Positions 1 through 7,539 are shown, counted from the stretch's first letter. The stretch is 7,813 bases of DNA from an uncultured Succinivibrio sp. (GCA_902772715.1 CACYBT010000172.1:1-7813); one strand, 5' to 3'. Notes: a model not told the origin generated them from the sequence alone. A program made the numbers and translations.

Positions 1-240
1 GTTTAAAACGTCATTTCTGACTACGGCAAAGTCGAGTAAGCCATCCTGAAGCAGCCTCAGAGAGGCTGCTGAGCCGTTGGTATCAATGTATCTTAAAGGT
101 TCGTTCTTAAGAGCAGTGCTTAGCTCCTTCATGGCCGATGAATGCACCGAAACCCCTGTTCTGTAAAGAAGAGCCTCAGGATTGCAGCCACAGAGCACTA
201 TCATGGCTGTAATACAAATCAGGCTGGCTATTATTCTCAT
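1..240 (-). CDS. Solute-binding-type lipoprotein (TAXI/TRAP-like), N-terminal 80 residues, 3' part outside the window
   Basis: Seen directly: an ATG at 240-238 opens an 80-codon frame that runs off the left edge, and an in-frame TGA lies two codons upstream, so this is the first possible start. Residues 1-19 form a lipoprotein signal peptide: a short basic start (MR), a hydrophobic core, then the lipobox LCGC with Cys19 as the lipidated residue. Asn at +2 is not the inner-membrane retention Asp, so outer-membrane sorting is likely if the host is Gram-negative. The mature part reads like the first lobe of a TAXI-family binding protein: a helix with AMKELSTAL, a strand, then a Thr-Asn-Gly-Ser turn before SLRLLQDGLLDFAVVRNDV, which matches the family pattern GGS..NLRLL..G..D.A.VQ.DV. 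The ligand is unknown. The gene starts 15 bases after the stop of the 1770-residue gene. A possible SD (TAAGG, 258-254) overlaps that stop codon with a long 13-base spacing, which suggests translational coupling. Family call is by recalled motif only; PhnD-like or other binding proteins are alternatives. Confidence 0.7.
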   Translation of the reverse strand, partial: MRIIASLICITAMIVLCGCNPEALLYRTGVSVHSSAMKELSTALKNEPLRYIDTNGSAASLRLLQDGLLDFAVVRNDVLN

Positions 241-255
241 ATATCAGTTTATACC

Positions 256-3200
256 TTAGAGTTTACTCTTTTCGAATTTTATAAGAGTCGTTCCCTTTGC
301 TGTAGCACTGCTAGAGTAACTTACAGGACCTATTTTAAATCCTAAGCTTTCTATTTTCTTCTCACTGCCTGATAGTTCGGCAGTAAAGGAGATTAGCTCA
401 TAATTCTTTTTGACGTCCTGTGCAGCCTTGGTCAGTGCTTTTGGATCATTTTGATATCTGTCAATTACACTCTGCTTGAGTTTCATTACATAGGATACTT
501 TTATTATATCCGACTCTGCGTCTTTTAGCTGTTTCTCTAAAGTTGCATTGATAAAGCCTGCTTCTTTTAATTTCTCAAGATCCTTGTCTTTAAGTTCCGT
601 AGTCACGGTGGTATCGGTGGCATAATCGATTTTGCCGGTGATATCAGAGGTATGAACTGTATGATAATTTTCACCATAGTTTATGCCCAGGGCCTTAAGT
701 GGCTTATTGAGCAAATCTGTGGCTTTATCATTAAGATCGTCTCTCTTTTGGGCGGTATTCTCAGCAATTTCACTACCCTCGATAGCGAGGTCTGAGACCT
801 TGTCGGCAATCTCCTTGTATTTGCCGGCGAACTCAAAGGAGGAAAACTCGGATTCCACTTTCCACTGACGGTGGGTCTCCGTGAGTATACCGCTGTTGTC
901 GATAATGGTCTTGGTATCATAGTTATAGGCGCCGCTCAGTTTGAGATCGCCAATATCGGCGTTGCCCATAATGGTGTCTAGCACTGGATGATTGTTGGCA
1001 AACTCTTCTTCGGCATCTTCAACTTCGGCACCATAATTTGGGCTCTCGGCCATGAAGACGGCACTGTTGAGCGCAGCGCCAATCTTGGCATCAGCACTGA
1101 TTTGTGCACCGGCTTTGAAGGAAGTTCCCGTGGCTGCCTCGCTTGCCAGTTTCACATCACTGCTGTTTAACTGGCCTGTAAACATCTTACAGATAAAGAC
1201 TGCGGCTTCCTCATCTGAGGCAAACTTCATATTGAGAACTTTGCCACCGCCCACGTTGGCGCCTGCTTCAGCGGAAGCACCGCAGGCTTCAAGCAGATCG
1301 ACATCTGCCGAGGCGGTAGCCCCAAGAAGGGTGGTAGTATTGACAGCAAGATTGATTTTGCCGTCCTGGTCACGATTTAACACCATGCCGGATTTGTTCA
1401 TAAGTGACAGTGCAAGTTTCAGACTTACCACGCCATTTTCATTAAGTCCGGTTGCAGCCAGGGCATCAGTAGCCTCAAGCGGATTGAAGGCAAACTTTAA
1501 TTCTTTGTCGTTATCAATATACTTGACATTATTTTTGCCCACGGAATTTACCATTTCGGTTACGGATGGCAGATAGGTTTTAAACTCCTGCTTCTTGCGG
1601 TTGACCCTGGCAAGATCGCTTTCAAAGAATTTTGTAATCTTACTCTGCAGGAATGAAAGCCCGCGGAACATCTGGTTTCTGACATAGGTCCAGGTTCTGG
1701 CTACCATATTCTGACGTTTGCCTTCACCAAGTCTTGCCAGCGCCAGCATATCGGACAGATTGCTGTCAAATCCGCGTTTATTGAGAGCACTTGATACCTC
1801 AGAGAGGATCTTGTTTTTATCCTCCTCACTGGTCTTTTCAGACTGATAGGCCTCAATGAGGTCGTCTTTTCCGGCATAACCTAACTGTGAGGCGGCATAG
1901 GAGGTGGCAAGACGTACCTGACTTCTTACGGTAAGATTACTGAGAAGTTTGCGTCCTACGGTTTCTACCTGTTCACTCATGGCTTTGCTGATGACCGAGG
2001 CATTCTTATGGACGGTACCTAATTTTTCTCCATAGTTCTTCTCAAAGTCACCTGAGATCTGTTTTATGACCTGACTGTTTTTCATGGCAGTCTCAGAGAT
2101 GGCCGTGGATAGAGCCGTATTAGAGGCTTTTTTGACATCAGTACCATGATTGATATAGGTCATGAGAGCATCGGCCTGAGTCATTTTCTCAGAGAACAGG
2201 TAACTGTTGGTAAAGTTCTTTAATTTCTCATCAAATTCATTGTCCTGAGCATGGGCAAGATTACGTAAATCATTACTGAAGGTTGTTTTCTCCGAGAATC
2301 TAGGATCACTTACTGTAAATGAATCAAGATTTACATTCATGGAAGTAAGTTTCATGGAATTTAACAGTTCCTTTTTCTCACTCTGGGAGAGTTTGCCTGC
2401 GCTTACTGCGTCATACAGAGCCTTTTCCTCGTCTTCGTTAAATCCTAACTGTGATGACAAATCATTTAAGATGAGTTTTTCGATGGCCACAAGGTCTTTG
2501 TCCTGTGTCTTAAGATCTCCTGCACCTAAGGCAGAGATCTTCGAGCAAATCTTGATGTTTTCCTCAAAGGTTAACTGCTGGGCATGCTTGATGCTATCTT
2601 TACTGTCACCATGTTTTTGCAGATAGGCCGTGCCGGCATCTTTGGCGACAAACTGACTGTAGCTGTCACCATGTCTTAGGGCAGCAATCTGAACATATTT
2701 GTTAAGCAGAAGTTGGGCGGTCTTGCTCAGAGGTTTTACCGAGCAGGCCTCGCTGAGTTTGTCCTTGAGCACGTTTAAGGCTTCATCACATGTCTTTTCA
2801 AACTCTGCTATTTTTTCCTCGGAGAACTTTGGATCGGCAGGTGGATTAGTGATGCCGCTTGCAAAAAGCATATGCTGTTTGGCAAGATATTTGTTAAGAT
2901 CCTGTCCATATTCAATGACCTCGGGGGATAATCTTAATTTTTCAGGGGATTGAATCCCGAGATCTTTTAAGGCCCTGTCATCAAGCATATCAAGATCATC
3001 TACGAGGTGGTCTCTTAGTGTCACTAAGGTAACAGCCACATCCTCACCCTTAGGGATGTCGCCAGGTTCTAGGCCCTGAGCCTCAAGTAACTGTGAGAGA
3101 GCAGGGTTCTGCAGTGCCTCGCTTTTCTCTTTCATAAGGGTGCTGTATTTATCACTTATGCCTTTGTAATTGGTGTTAATGGCATCAACCAGGACGGCTT

Positions 3201-5568
3201 TGTCAATGGAAGTCTGCAGCAGCTGATCGGCATCGGATATATCTCTATACTGCTTGGTGCCTTTTTTGAGAATACTCTCATTGATGAACATCAACTCTTT
3301 GCGCATTTCCTCAAGACAGAGCATCTTCTTGCCGGCCATACTCTCATAGGACATAGCCTTGAGGGTGGTACTGCTGTTAAGAGAATTTAGCTTGTCGGTT
3401 ATTTTGTCGACGATTTTGGTCTGTGATTCTTTTCTGAACAGTCCCTGGGCCTGACCTTTCATAAGATTCTTCACGTTGTCAGACAGGGAGTTGTTAAAGT
3501 CGGCACGGGCATTTTCACCAGTGTAGTTCTTAGGTGCAATCTCCTTAAGATCTGGAGAGGACTCCTGTGCACTGATAGAGTAAATCTGTCTTGGTACATT
3601 GGAGATTTCTTTTTTCTCAAGCTTTGAGGCCATCTCTGCATGGTAGGCGGCACCCAGCACCGTGTTCCAGATGGTTCTTAGGTGTTTTAATTTGCCTTGG
3701 GCGGCGCCTTCTAATAGGGATTTGAACAAATCAGCATTAAATTCTGAAGGCTTGCCGTTTAAGAGTTTGACAAGGTCGAGTTTGAGGCTAAAATCCTCAT
3801 ATTTTTTTGGATTGGCCTTAAATTCCTCAGGAGTAGGAGGTACACTCCAGTGCTGCAGATCACTCTTTTGCAGATCAAGCATGGCAGCCTGTTTGATGAG
3901 ATTAAGATGCATGTATTTGCCGCATTTTTGGGCAAGCAGTTCATCCTTACTTTCGGATAGTACGGAGGCTACGGATAGAAAGGCCGTGGTGGCAGCCTCG
4001 TTGTATTCAAGGTTATCGGCAAGCGCATCGATGAAGGCTGGGCCATTTTCCTTGCCATCCAAAACCTTGCAGATTTTCTCAATGATTTCCGTGGTTTTCT
4101 CCGCAATCACCTCATCGGCATCACCTTCCTTGGCACCACCTAAGGCGGCAAGACTCTTGAGGTCAAAATTATTTAGGGTTAAGGTCTGGATGATACTGGT
4201 AAAGTGTTTGAGGAGATCCTCGCTGCTGCTTATTTTGCTAAACAGGCTCTTTAAGGCCTTAAGATTCTGTGTCGACTCAGGAGAACTGCCATTAATTGTC
4301 AATTTGGCCAGGTTATGACTAAAGGTCTTGGCCAAGGACTTGCTGTGTTCCTCGGTAAGGTCTCTTGAAATCATATCTCCAATCTTGGTGAGTTCTGAGG
4401 ACAGATTGTAATTGGAGACTGGATTTTCCAAAAGAGAGATGATTCTGCCGCCAATTTCCTCAAACGCCTCTTGTGAGTGAGCCTCAAGCTTTTCTTGAAG
4501 AGCGGTGTTGTCACCTGCATCTTCGAGTCTTTTTTGCAGATTGCTGATGGTAAGTCCCTTCAAATTGTCAGCTTTTAAGGTCAGATCGATATCTTTAGAA
4601 AGTTTTTTAAGTTCATCAATCTTAGGTTTGAAATCATGGTCAATCTCTTTTTTGAGGGCACGTAATTCTTCTCCTTCAAGCATGGCATTGATTCCGCACA
4701 TGGAAGGAACACCGCCGCTCTGCGATGCTTTGTTGTAGTTTAATTCGGTAAATTTTATAGTATCTGGATTGACGCTCTTAAGATTAGAGACAGCCTGTTT
4801 GTATTCGCCATGAAGTTGCTTTAGCTGTGTGGCTACGGCTTTTTTGTTTTGTGCAATGGCATTTAGCTTATTCTTAAATTCATTAAGTGCCTTGCTGCCC
4901 TTTGTTTTCTCATTCTCAGGCAGTTTATCAAGAAGTGCTAACAGTTTAGACTTGGCGCTATCCACATCTTTGGCCTCACAGGAAAACAGTTCTCCCATAA
5001 GTCCCTGTAGGTGCTGCTGCAGTTTAGTGTCTGCAGAAGACTGATTCTGTTTGGCAAATTCTGTACAAAAAGCACTGGTGAACTTAAAGGCAAACATCAG
5101 ATCGAGAAAAGCTTTCTGATCGCTTGTTTTGGCGCCTTTGTAGATGTTTCCCTGAGTATTTAGACTATTTTCACCGCTGAGGAGGGACAGGCATTTTTCT
5201 TTAAAAGCAAGATCACAGTTGCCGGCCTTCATCTGCATCTGCATGAGGTGAGGAGCCTCTTTATTCAGTACGTTACTGATAATGGTATTATCAAGATTGG
5301 TCAGAAAGAACAGTTTCTGCTCTTTTAAAAGCGACTCGCTGCCGCCCTTACTGCTGATGGACTGTTCTAACTGCATTAAATGTGAACGGATATCCTGCGT
5401 GGAATCAGTCTTTGTTTGCTGCAAAACTTTGACCTTGTCATGCAGAGCCTCTCCTTCCATGAGATTCTGATTAGGAATGCTTTTGTTGTCAGTCTGCGGT
5501 AAAGACTGACTGTTTGGGAAATTGTTAACACTGATGTTATTGTGATTATTTACTGAAAATTCGCTCAT
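256..5568 (-). CDS. Very large (1770 aa) protein of unknown family; candidate secreted effector
   Basis: I do not recognise the family. The ATG at 5568-5566 has a strong SD (GGGAGG, 5 bases away) and the frame is open for 1770 codons to a TAA at 258-256. Residues 1-35 are disordered-looking and rich in Asn, Ser and Gln, with SVNN occurring twice; there is no Sec signal or lipobox. Residues about 40-1330 are mostly charged, amphipathic helices with coiled-coil-like stretches (for example 302-335). The only clear break is a Gly/Pro/Cys-containing segment at 281-300 (GGVPSMCGINAM). A basic, aromatic helical zone (about 1280-1330) leads to a C-terminal part, about 1345-1770, rich in alternating polar/nonpolar strands, including Gly/Ala-rich strands at 1410-1440 and 1478-1506. 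No clear transmembrane helix and no WxxxE motif were seen. The size, N-terminus and strand-rich end suggest an exported effector or toxin; a large structural or adhesive cytoplasmic protein is the alternative. It is followed closely by the lipoprotein gene. No convincing sigma-70 promoter was found upstream. Confidence 0.9.
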   Translation of the reverse strand: MSEFSVNNHNNISVNNFPNSQSLPQTDNKSIPNQNLMEGEALHDKVKVLQQTKTDSTQDIRSHLMQLEQSISSKGGSESLLKEQKLFFLTNLDNTIISNVLNKEAPHLMQMQMKAGNCDLAFKEKCLSLLSGENSLNTQGNIYKGAKTSDQKAFLDLMFAFKFTSAFCTEFAKQNQSSADTKLQQHLQGLMGELFSCEAKDVDSAKSKLLALLDKLPENEKTKGSKALNEFKNKLNAIAQNKKAVATQLKQLHGEYKQAVSNLKSVNPDTIKFTELNYNKASQSGGVPSMCGINAMLEGEELRALKKEIDHDFKPKIDELKKLSKDIDLTLKADNLKGLTISNLQKRLEDAGDNTALQEKLEAHSQEAFEEIGGRIISLLENPVSNYNLSSELTKIGDMISRDLTEEHSKSLAKTFSHNLAKLTINGSSPESTQNLKALKSLFSKISSSEDLLKHFTSIIQTLTLNNFDLKSLAALGGAKEGDADEVIAEKTTEIIEKICKVLDGKENGPAFIDALADNLEYNEAATTAFLSVASVLSESKDELLAQKCGKYMHLNLIKQAAMLDLQKSDLQHWSVPPTPEEFKANPKKYEDFSLKLDLVKLLNGKPSEFNADLFKSLLEGAAQGKLKHLRTIWNTVLGAAYHAEMASKLEKKEISNVPRQIYSISAQESSPDLKEIAPKNYTGENARADFNNSLSDNVKNLMKGQAQGLFRKESQTKIVDKITDKLNSLNSSTTLKAMSYESMAGKKMLCLEEMRKELMFINESILKKGTKQYRDISDADQLLQTSIDKAVLVDAINTNYKGISDKYSTLMKEKSEALQNPALSQLLEAQGLEPGDIPKGEDVAVTLVTLRDHLVDDLDMLDDRALKDLGIQSPEKLRLSPEVIEYGQDLNKYLAKQHMLFASGITNPPADPKFSEEKIAEFEKTCDEALNVLKDKLSEACSVKPLSKTAQLLLNKYVQIAALRHGDSYSQFVAKDAGTAYLQKHGDSKDSIKHAQQLTFEENIKICSKISALGAGDLKTQDKDLVAIEKLILNDLSSQLGFNEDEEKALYDAVSAGKLSQSEKKELLNSMKLTSMNVNLDSFTVSDPRFSEKTTFSNDLRNLAHAQDNEFDEKLKNFTNSYLFSEKMTQADALMTYINHGTDVKKASNTALSTAISETAMKNSQVIKQISGDFEKNYGEKLGTVHKNASVISKAMSEQVETVGRKLLSNLTVRSQVRLATSYAASQLGYAGKDDLIEAYQSEKTSEEDKNKILSEVSSALNKRGFDSNLSDMLALARLGEGKRQNMVARTWTYVRNQMFRGLSFLQSKITKFFESDLARVNRKKQEFKTYLPSVTEMVNSVGKNNVKYIDNDKELKFAFNPLEATDALAATGLNENGVVSLKLALSLMNKSGMVLNRDQDGKINLAVNTTTLLGATASADVDLLEACGASAEAGANVGGGKVLNMKFASDEEAAVFICKMFTGQLNSSDVKLASEAATGTSFKAGAQISADAKIGAALNSAVFMAESPNYGAEVEDAEEEFANNHPVLDTIMGNADIGDLKLSGAYNYDTKTIIDNSGILTETHRQWKVESEFSSFEFAGKYKEIADKVSDLAIEGSEIAENTAQKRDDLNDKATDLLNKPLKALGINYGENYHTVHTSDITGKIDYATDTTVTTELKDKDLEKLKEAGFINATLEKQLKDAESDIIKVSYVMKLKQSVIDRYQNDPKALTKAAQDVKKNYELISFTAELSGSEKKIESLGFKIGPVSYSSSATAKGTTLIKFEKSKL

Positions 5569-5573
5569 CTCTA

Positions 5574-5579
5574 CCTCCC
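5574..5579 (-). promoter_or_regulatory. Ribosome binding site of the 1770-residue gene
   Basis: The minus strand reads GGGAGG-TAGAG-ATG, a near-perfect Shine-Dalgarno five bases before the start codon. It fixes the start at 5568 and indicates efficient translation. Confidence 0.85.
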
Positions 5580-5619
5580 AAATATGTCGCTCTGTAGGCT
5601 GGTTATGATTGTATATTCA

Positions 5620-5848
5620 AATATAAAACAATACATTAGCAAAGACATAAACGTTTCTTTTAAACTTGTGTTCTAGATTAAGTTGTGATTTTTACATGAT
5701 GATTTAAATCTAATTCACTATACCAAATGATTAGATAAAATTCTAGTAAAATGCAACTACAAAAAATAATTTATGGAAATTTACACAAAATAGAGCTAAT
5801 TTCAAAAGATATTTATTAAAAATTGTAACTATATCACAAAAATATTTA
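5620..5848. other. AT-rich divergent intergenic core
   Basis: No gene is visible here. I counted 32 G or C in the 180 bases 5701-5880 (about 18%), far below the flanking genes. Such tracts between divergent genes are typical binding ground for H-NS-like silencers and curved-DNA regulation, which is inference. I looked for a minus-strand promoter for the 1770-residue gene: TATAGT lies on the minus strand near 5716-5721 and an AT-rich stretch near 5610-5635, but neither has a good -35 box at 16-18 bases, so the promoter may depend on an activator or an alternative sigma factor. Confidence 0.55.
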
Positions 5849-5852
5849 TTAA
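5809..5852 (+). repeat. Pair of 11-base direct repeats ATATTTATTAA, 33 bases apart
   Basis: ATATTTATTAA occurs at 5809-5819 and again at 5842-5852, each preceded by a run of A. The start-to-start distance of 33 bases is close to three helical turns, so both copies would lie on the same DNA face. In DNA this AT-rich an 11-base repeat can occur by chance, so a regulatory role is only possible. Confidence 0.35.
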
Positions 5853-5965
5853 TATCTTGTTTTCATGACAATAAATTTATCAAAGGGCGTTTTATATCCC
5901 GGTCCTGAGAGAATGCGGTTGGACAGCGCTTTCTGATAATATTGGATAAAATTTTTCACTACAGG
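5849..5965 (-). pseudogene. Remnant of the C-terminal end of an integrase-core (IS30/IS3-type) transposase
   Basis: On the minus strand a frame is open from just after a TAA at 5968-5966 to a TAA at 5851-5849. It encodes about 38 residues including YYQKALSNRILSGPGYKTP followed by FDKF. The pattern (N)R....(L)GYKTP...F close to the stop is the familiar end of DDE/rve-core transposases of the IS30 and IS3 families (for example NNRP.K.LGYKTP.EVF). The rest of the catalytic core is absent: an in-frame stop and AT-rich DNA lie immediately upstream, with no start codon or SD. The segment 5881-5940 has 28 of 60 G+C, a sharp island in AT-rich surroundings, consistent with a separate origin. The extra Ser-Gly-Pro in the motif and the short length keep this from being certain. 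Confidence 0.45.
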
Positions 5966-5968
5966 TTA

Positions 5969-5996
5969 TTGACATAAATATTTTAAAGCATATAAT
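5969..5996 (+). promoter_or_regulatory. Consensus sigma-70 promoter of the 464-residue gene
   Basis: TTGACA (5969-5974) and TATAAT (5991-5996) both match the consensus at all six positions and are separated by 16 bases. Transcription should start near 6003, giving a leader of about 105 bases before the ATG at 6109. A promoter this strong with a palindrome at the start site suggests a gene held in check by a repressor or nucleoid protein. Confidence 0.75.
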
Positions 5997-6006
5997 GGCG
6001 CTTATA

Positions 6007-6023
6007 AACAATCATTGATTGTT
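6007..6023. promoter_or_regulatory. Perfect palindrome at the transcript start, candidate operator
   Basis: AACAATCA (6007-6014), one central base, then TGATTGTT (6016-6023) is an exact 8+8 inverted repeat, about +4 to +20 from the predicted start. Its position right behind a consensus promoter fits a dimeric repressor site. In RNA it could instead form a weak 7-pair, A/U-rich hairpin with a 3-base loop at the 5' end. A half-copy, TGATTGT, is at 5606-5612, upstream of the divergent gene. Confidence 0.45.
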
Positions 6024-6093
6024 AGTAACTAGAGGATATTATTTTATAATTTTATATAGTGTAAATTATCAACAAATCTTAAGATTTTATTTT

Positions 6094-6098
6094 AGGAG
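6094..6098 (+). promoter_or_regulatory. Ribosome binding site that decides the start of the 464-residue gene
   Basis: AGGAG at 6094-6098 lies ten bases before ATG 6109. The same frame is open further upstream to a TTG at 6019, but that codon has no SD and sits inside the palindrome. The ATG start also gives an N-terminus like that of the divergent neighbour. Confidence 0.75.
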
Positions 6099-6108
6099 TT
6101 TTACCAGT

Positions 6109-7503
6109 ATGTCAGACCTAAGATTAAGTGTTAATAGTAATACCAACATTAATACTAACAGTATTGATAATGGTGCCCCAATTGATCCAAATGACAAAAA
6201 AAATGACTTGCTTCTTGATAATAAAATTCAAGAAAAACAAAAAGAACTAACCACCCAGGAGCTTTTTGAAAATTTGAAAACTGATTTAGATGGGAAAAAA
6301 CCTTCTAAAGCACCTAAAATTATAGAGCGGATTATTGGTGGAGTACTGCTTGGCGCCGCCGTTGTTGCTGCAGTTGCTGTGACTTTGGCTTCCTGTGGTG
6401 TTGCTACAGTAGTTGCCGGTGCAGTTGTTGGTGCTTTGGGCGGTGTTTTGGCGACATCTATTACGGCCGGAGCCGCAGGTCTTGCCGGTATTGGCACTCT
6501 TGTCCATTGCGGCCTCAGCAAATCCAGTGCCGAAGCTTATGCAGCAGGGGAGTTAAGTGCGTTGATGGAATCAGTTTCAAAAAATGCTGAAAAAATGCCT
6601 CCTGAAGTTGGAAAAATAGCAAAAAGTATTGCCTACGATAGGATAAATGAGCTTCTGCAAAATTTGCCTAATTTTAGAACTGATAAACAGCGTAAGGATG
6701 CAATACAGGCTGCTAAGGACTTTATTAATACAAAACTTAATATAATGTCTAAATTCGTGGACACAAATCAAGCGGATATGTCGGTTATTAATAATTACTG
6801 CAGAGACTCTCAACAGGAATATGTTGATAAGCAAGTTGCCCAAAACAAGAGTAACAATGATTTCTGCGATCAGTTTTTTGGTGATTTACATCGTGAGTCT
6901 TGGACAATTGGTGGCGTAGATTTCGAAAGAAGTCATGAACATGAACAGGATAAAGTCAATGCCATTAAGAACTTATTTCCAGACCCAAAGACTACGTTTT
7001 TTCTTTCATGGATTGTGAATCAGAATTCAATGTTTGTTACAAACAGCCTATTAACGTCAGATAAGGAATCATTTGCTCTTTTGATGAATACGGATGTTAA
7101 TAAAATTCCTAATTGTATTAGTGAAGTTGGTGATGGTTCGTCTAAAGATGACAACGAACTAAAGAAAGGCTTTTTTATTCGTGAAATAAATTCTGATAAT
7201 GGCGGCTTGGGGCACACTCAAGTTGATAAAATAGAAGAGGAACAAGTGATTGATGGTAAGAAACAGAAAATTACTAAGGCCGTTATCACTAAAACCAAAA
7301 ATTGGGGAGTCGAGGACACCTTTGGATTGCGTGGCGGTCAACCATATGGATGCTTTTTCACTCATACTACATTTGTGGTCGATGTTACAAATCCTGATGA
7401 TATTAAAATTGTCGATGCTAAAGTCTCAATTTCAGCCGATGCCAAACCTCATTCTGATGTCGTTGAAAAAAATGTCATTGAAGATAATCTGCGTTTGGTC
7501 TAA
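6109..7503 (+). CDS. 464-aa protein with Asn-rich N-terminus and bilobed hydrophobic segment; candidate secreted membrane-inserting protein
   Basis: I do not recognise the family. With the ATG at 6109 the product is 464 residues. Residues 1-30 are Asn/Ser/Asp-rich and disordered-looking (SVNSNTNINTNS), with no Sec signal. A charged, coiled-coil-prone stretch (31-70) precedes a Gly/Ala/Val-rich hydrophobic region at about 74-133, which can be read as two membrane helices (about 75-96 and 98-120) with a short turn, plus a weaker third stretch to 133. Residues 140-250 are amphipathic helices. From about 255 to 450 the protein is mixed and strand-rich, with Cys at 253, 336 and 415 and strands such as HTTFVVDV and IKIVDAKVSI near the end. 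An internal hydrophobic hairpin in a protein without a signal peptide recalls type III translocators, membrane-targeted effectors and chlamydial Inc proteins; a plain inner-membrane protein is the alternative. It has its own promoter and terminator, so it appears monocistronic. Confidence 0.88.
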   Translation: MSDLRLSVNSNTNINTNSIDNGAPIDPNDKKNDLLLDNKIQEKQKELTTQELFENLKTDLDGKKPSKAPKIIERIIGGVLLGAAVVAAVAVTLASCGVATVVAGAVVGALGGVLATSITAGAAGLAGIGTLVHCGLSKSSAEAYAAGELSALMESVSKNAEKMPPEVGKIAKSIAYDRINELLQNLPNFRTDKQRKDAIQAAKDFINTKLNIMSKFVDTNQADMSVINNYCRDSQQEYVDKQVAQNKSNNDFCDQFFGDLHRESWTIGGVDFERSHEHEQDKVNAIKNLFPDPKTTFFLSWIVNQNSMFVTNSLLTSDKESFALLMNTDVNKIPNCISEVGDGSSKDDNELKKGFFIREINSDNGGLGHTQVDKIEEEQVIDGKKQKITKAVITKTKNWGVEDTFGLRGGQPYGCFFTHTTFVVDVTNPDDIKIVDAKVSISADAKPHSDVVEKNVIEDNLRLV

Positions 7504-7539
7504 ACAGGCGACTTGAAGATTTAAATATGAAATTAGATG

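Noticed and set aside
142..345. 67-codon plus-strand frame spanning the gap between the two minus-strand genes
   Set aside because: Overlaps both genes antisense and has no SD or recognisable product.
1052..1576. 174-codon plus-strand frame with Ala/Ser/Pro-rich product
   Set aside because: Mirror of the Ala/Gly-rich C-terminal strands of the minus-strand gene; no SD or independent signal.
3662..4318. 218-codon plus-strand frame
   Set aside because: Antisense to the 1770-residue gene, Ser/Leu-rich shadow composition, and no SD; the minus-strand frame is clearly the coding one.
5865..5936. 23-codon plus-strand ORF (MTINLSKGVLYPGPERM...) as a leader peptide
   Set aside because: No SD, and it lies upstream of the predicted transcript start at about 6003; the same DNA reads more convincingly as a transposase tail on the other strand.
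6019..6108. Thirty-codon N-terminal extension of the 464-residue protein from a TTG
   Set aside because: The TTG lacks an SD and lies in the palindrome at the transcript start; AGGAG before ATG 6109 and the N-terminal likeness to the neighbour favour the internal start.
256..7503. WxxxE motif of type III GEF-like effectors in either large protein
   Set aside because: Each Trp was inspected (four in the 1770-residue protein, three in the other); none has Glu at +4.
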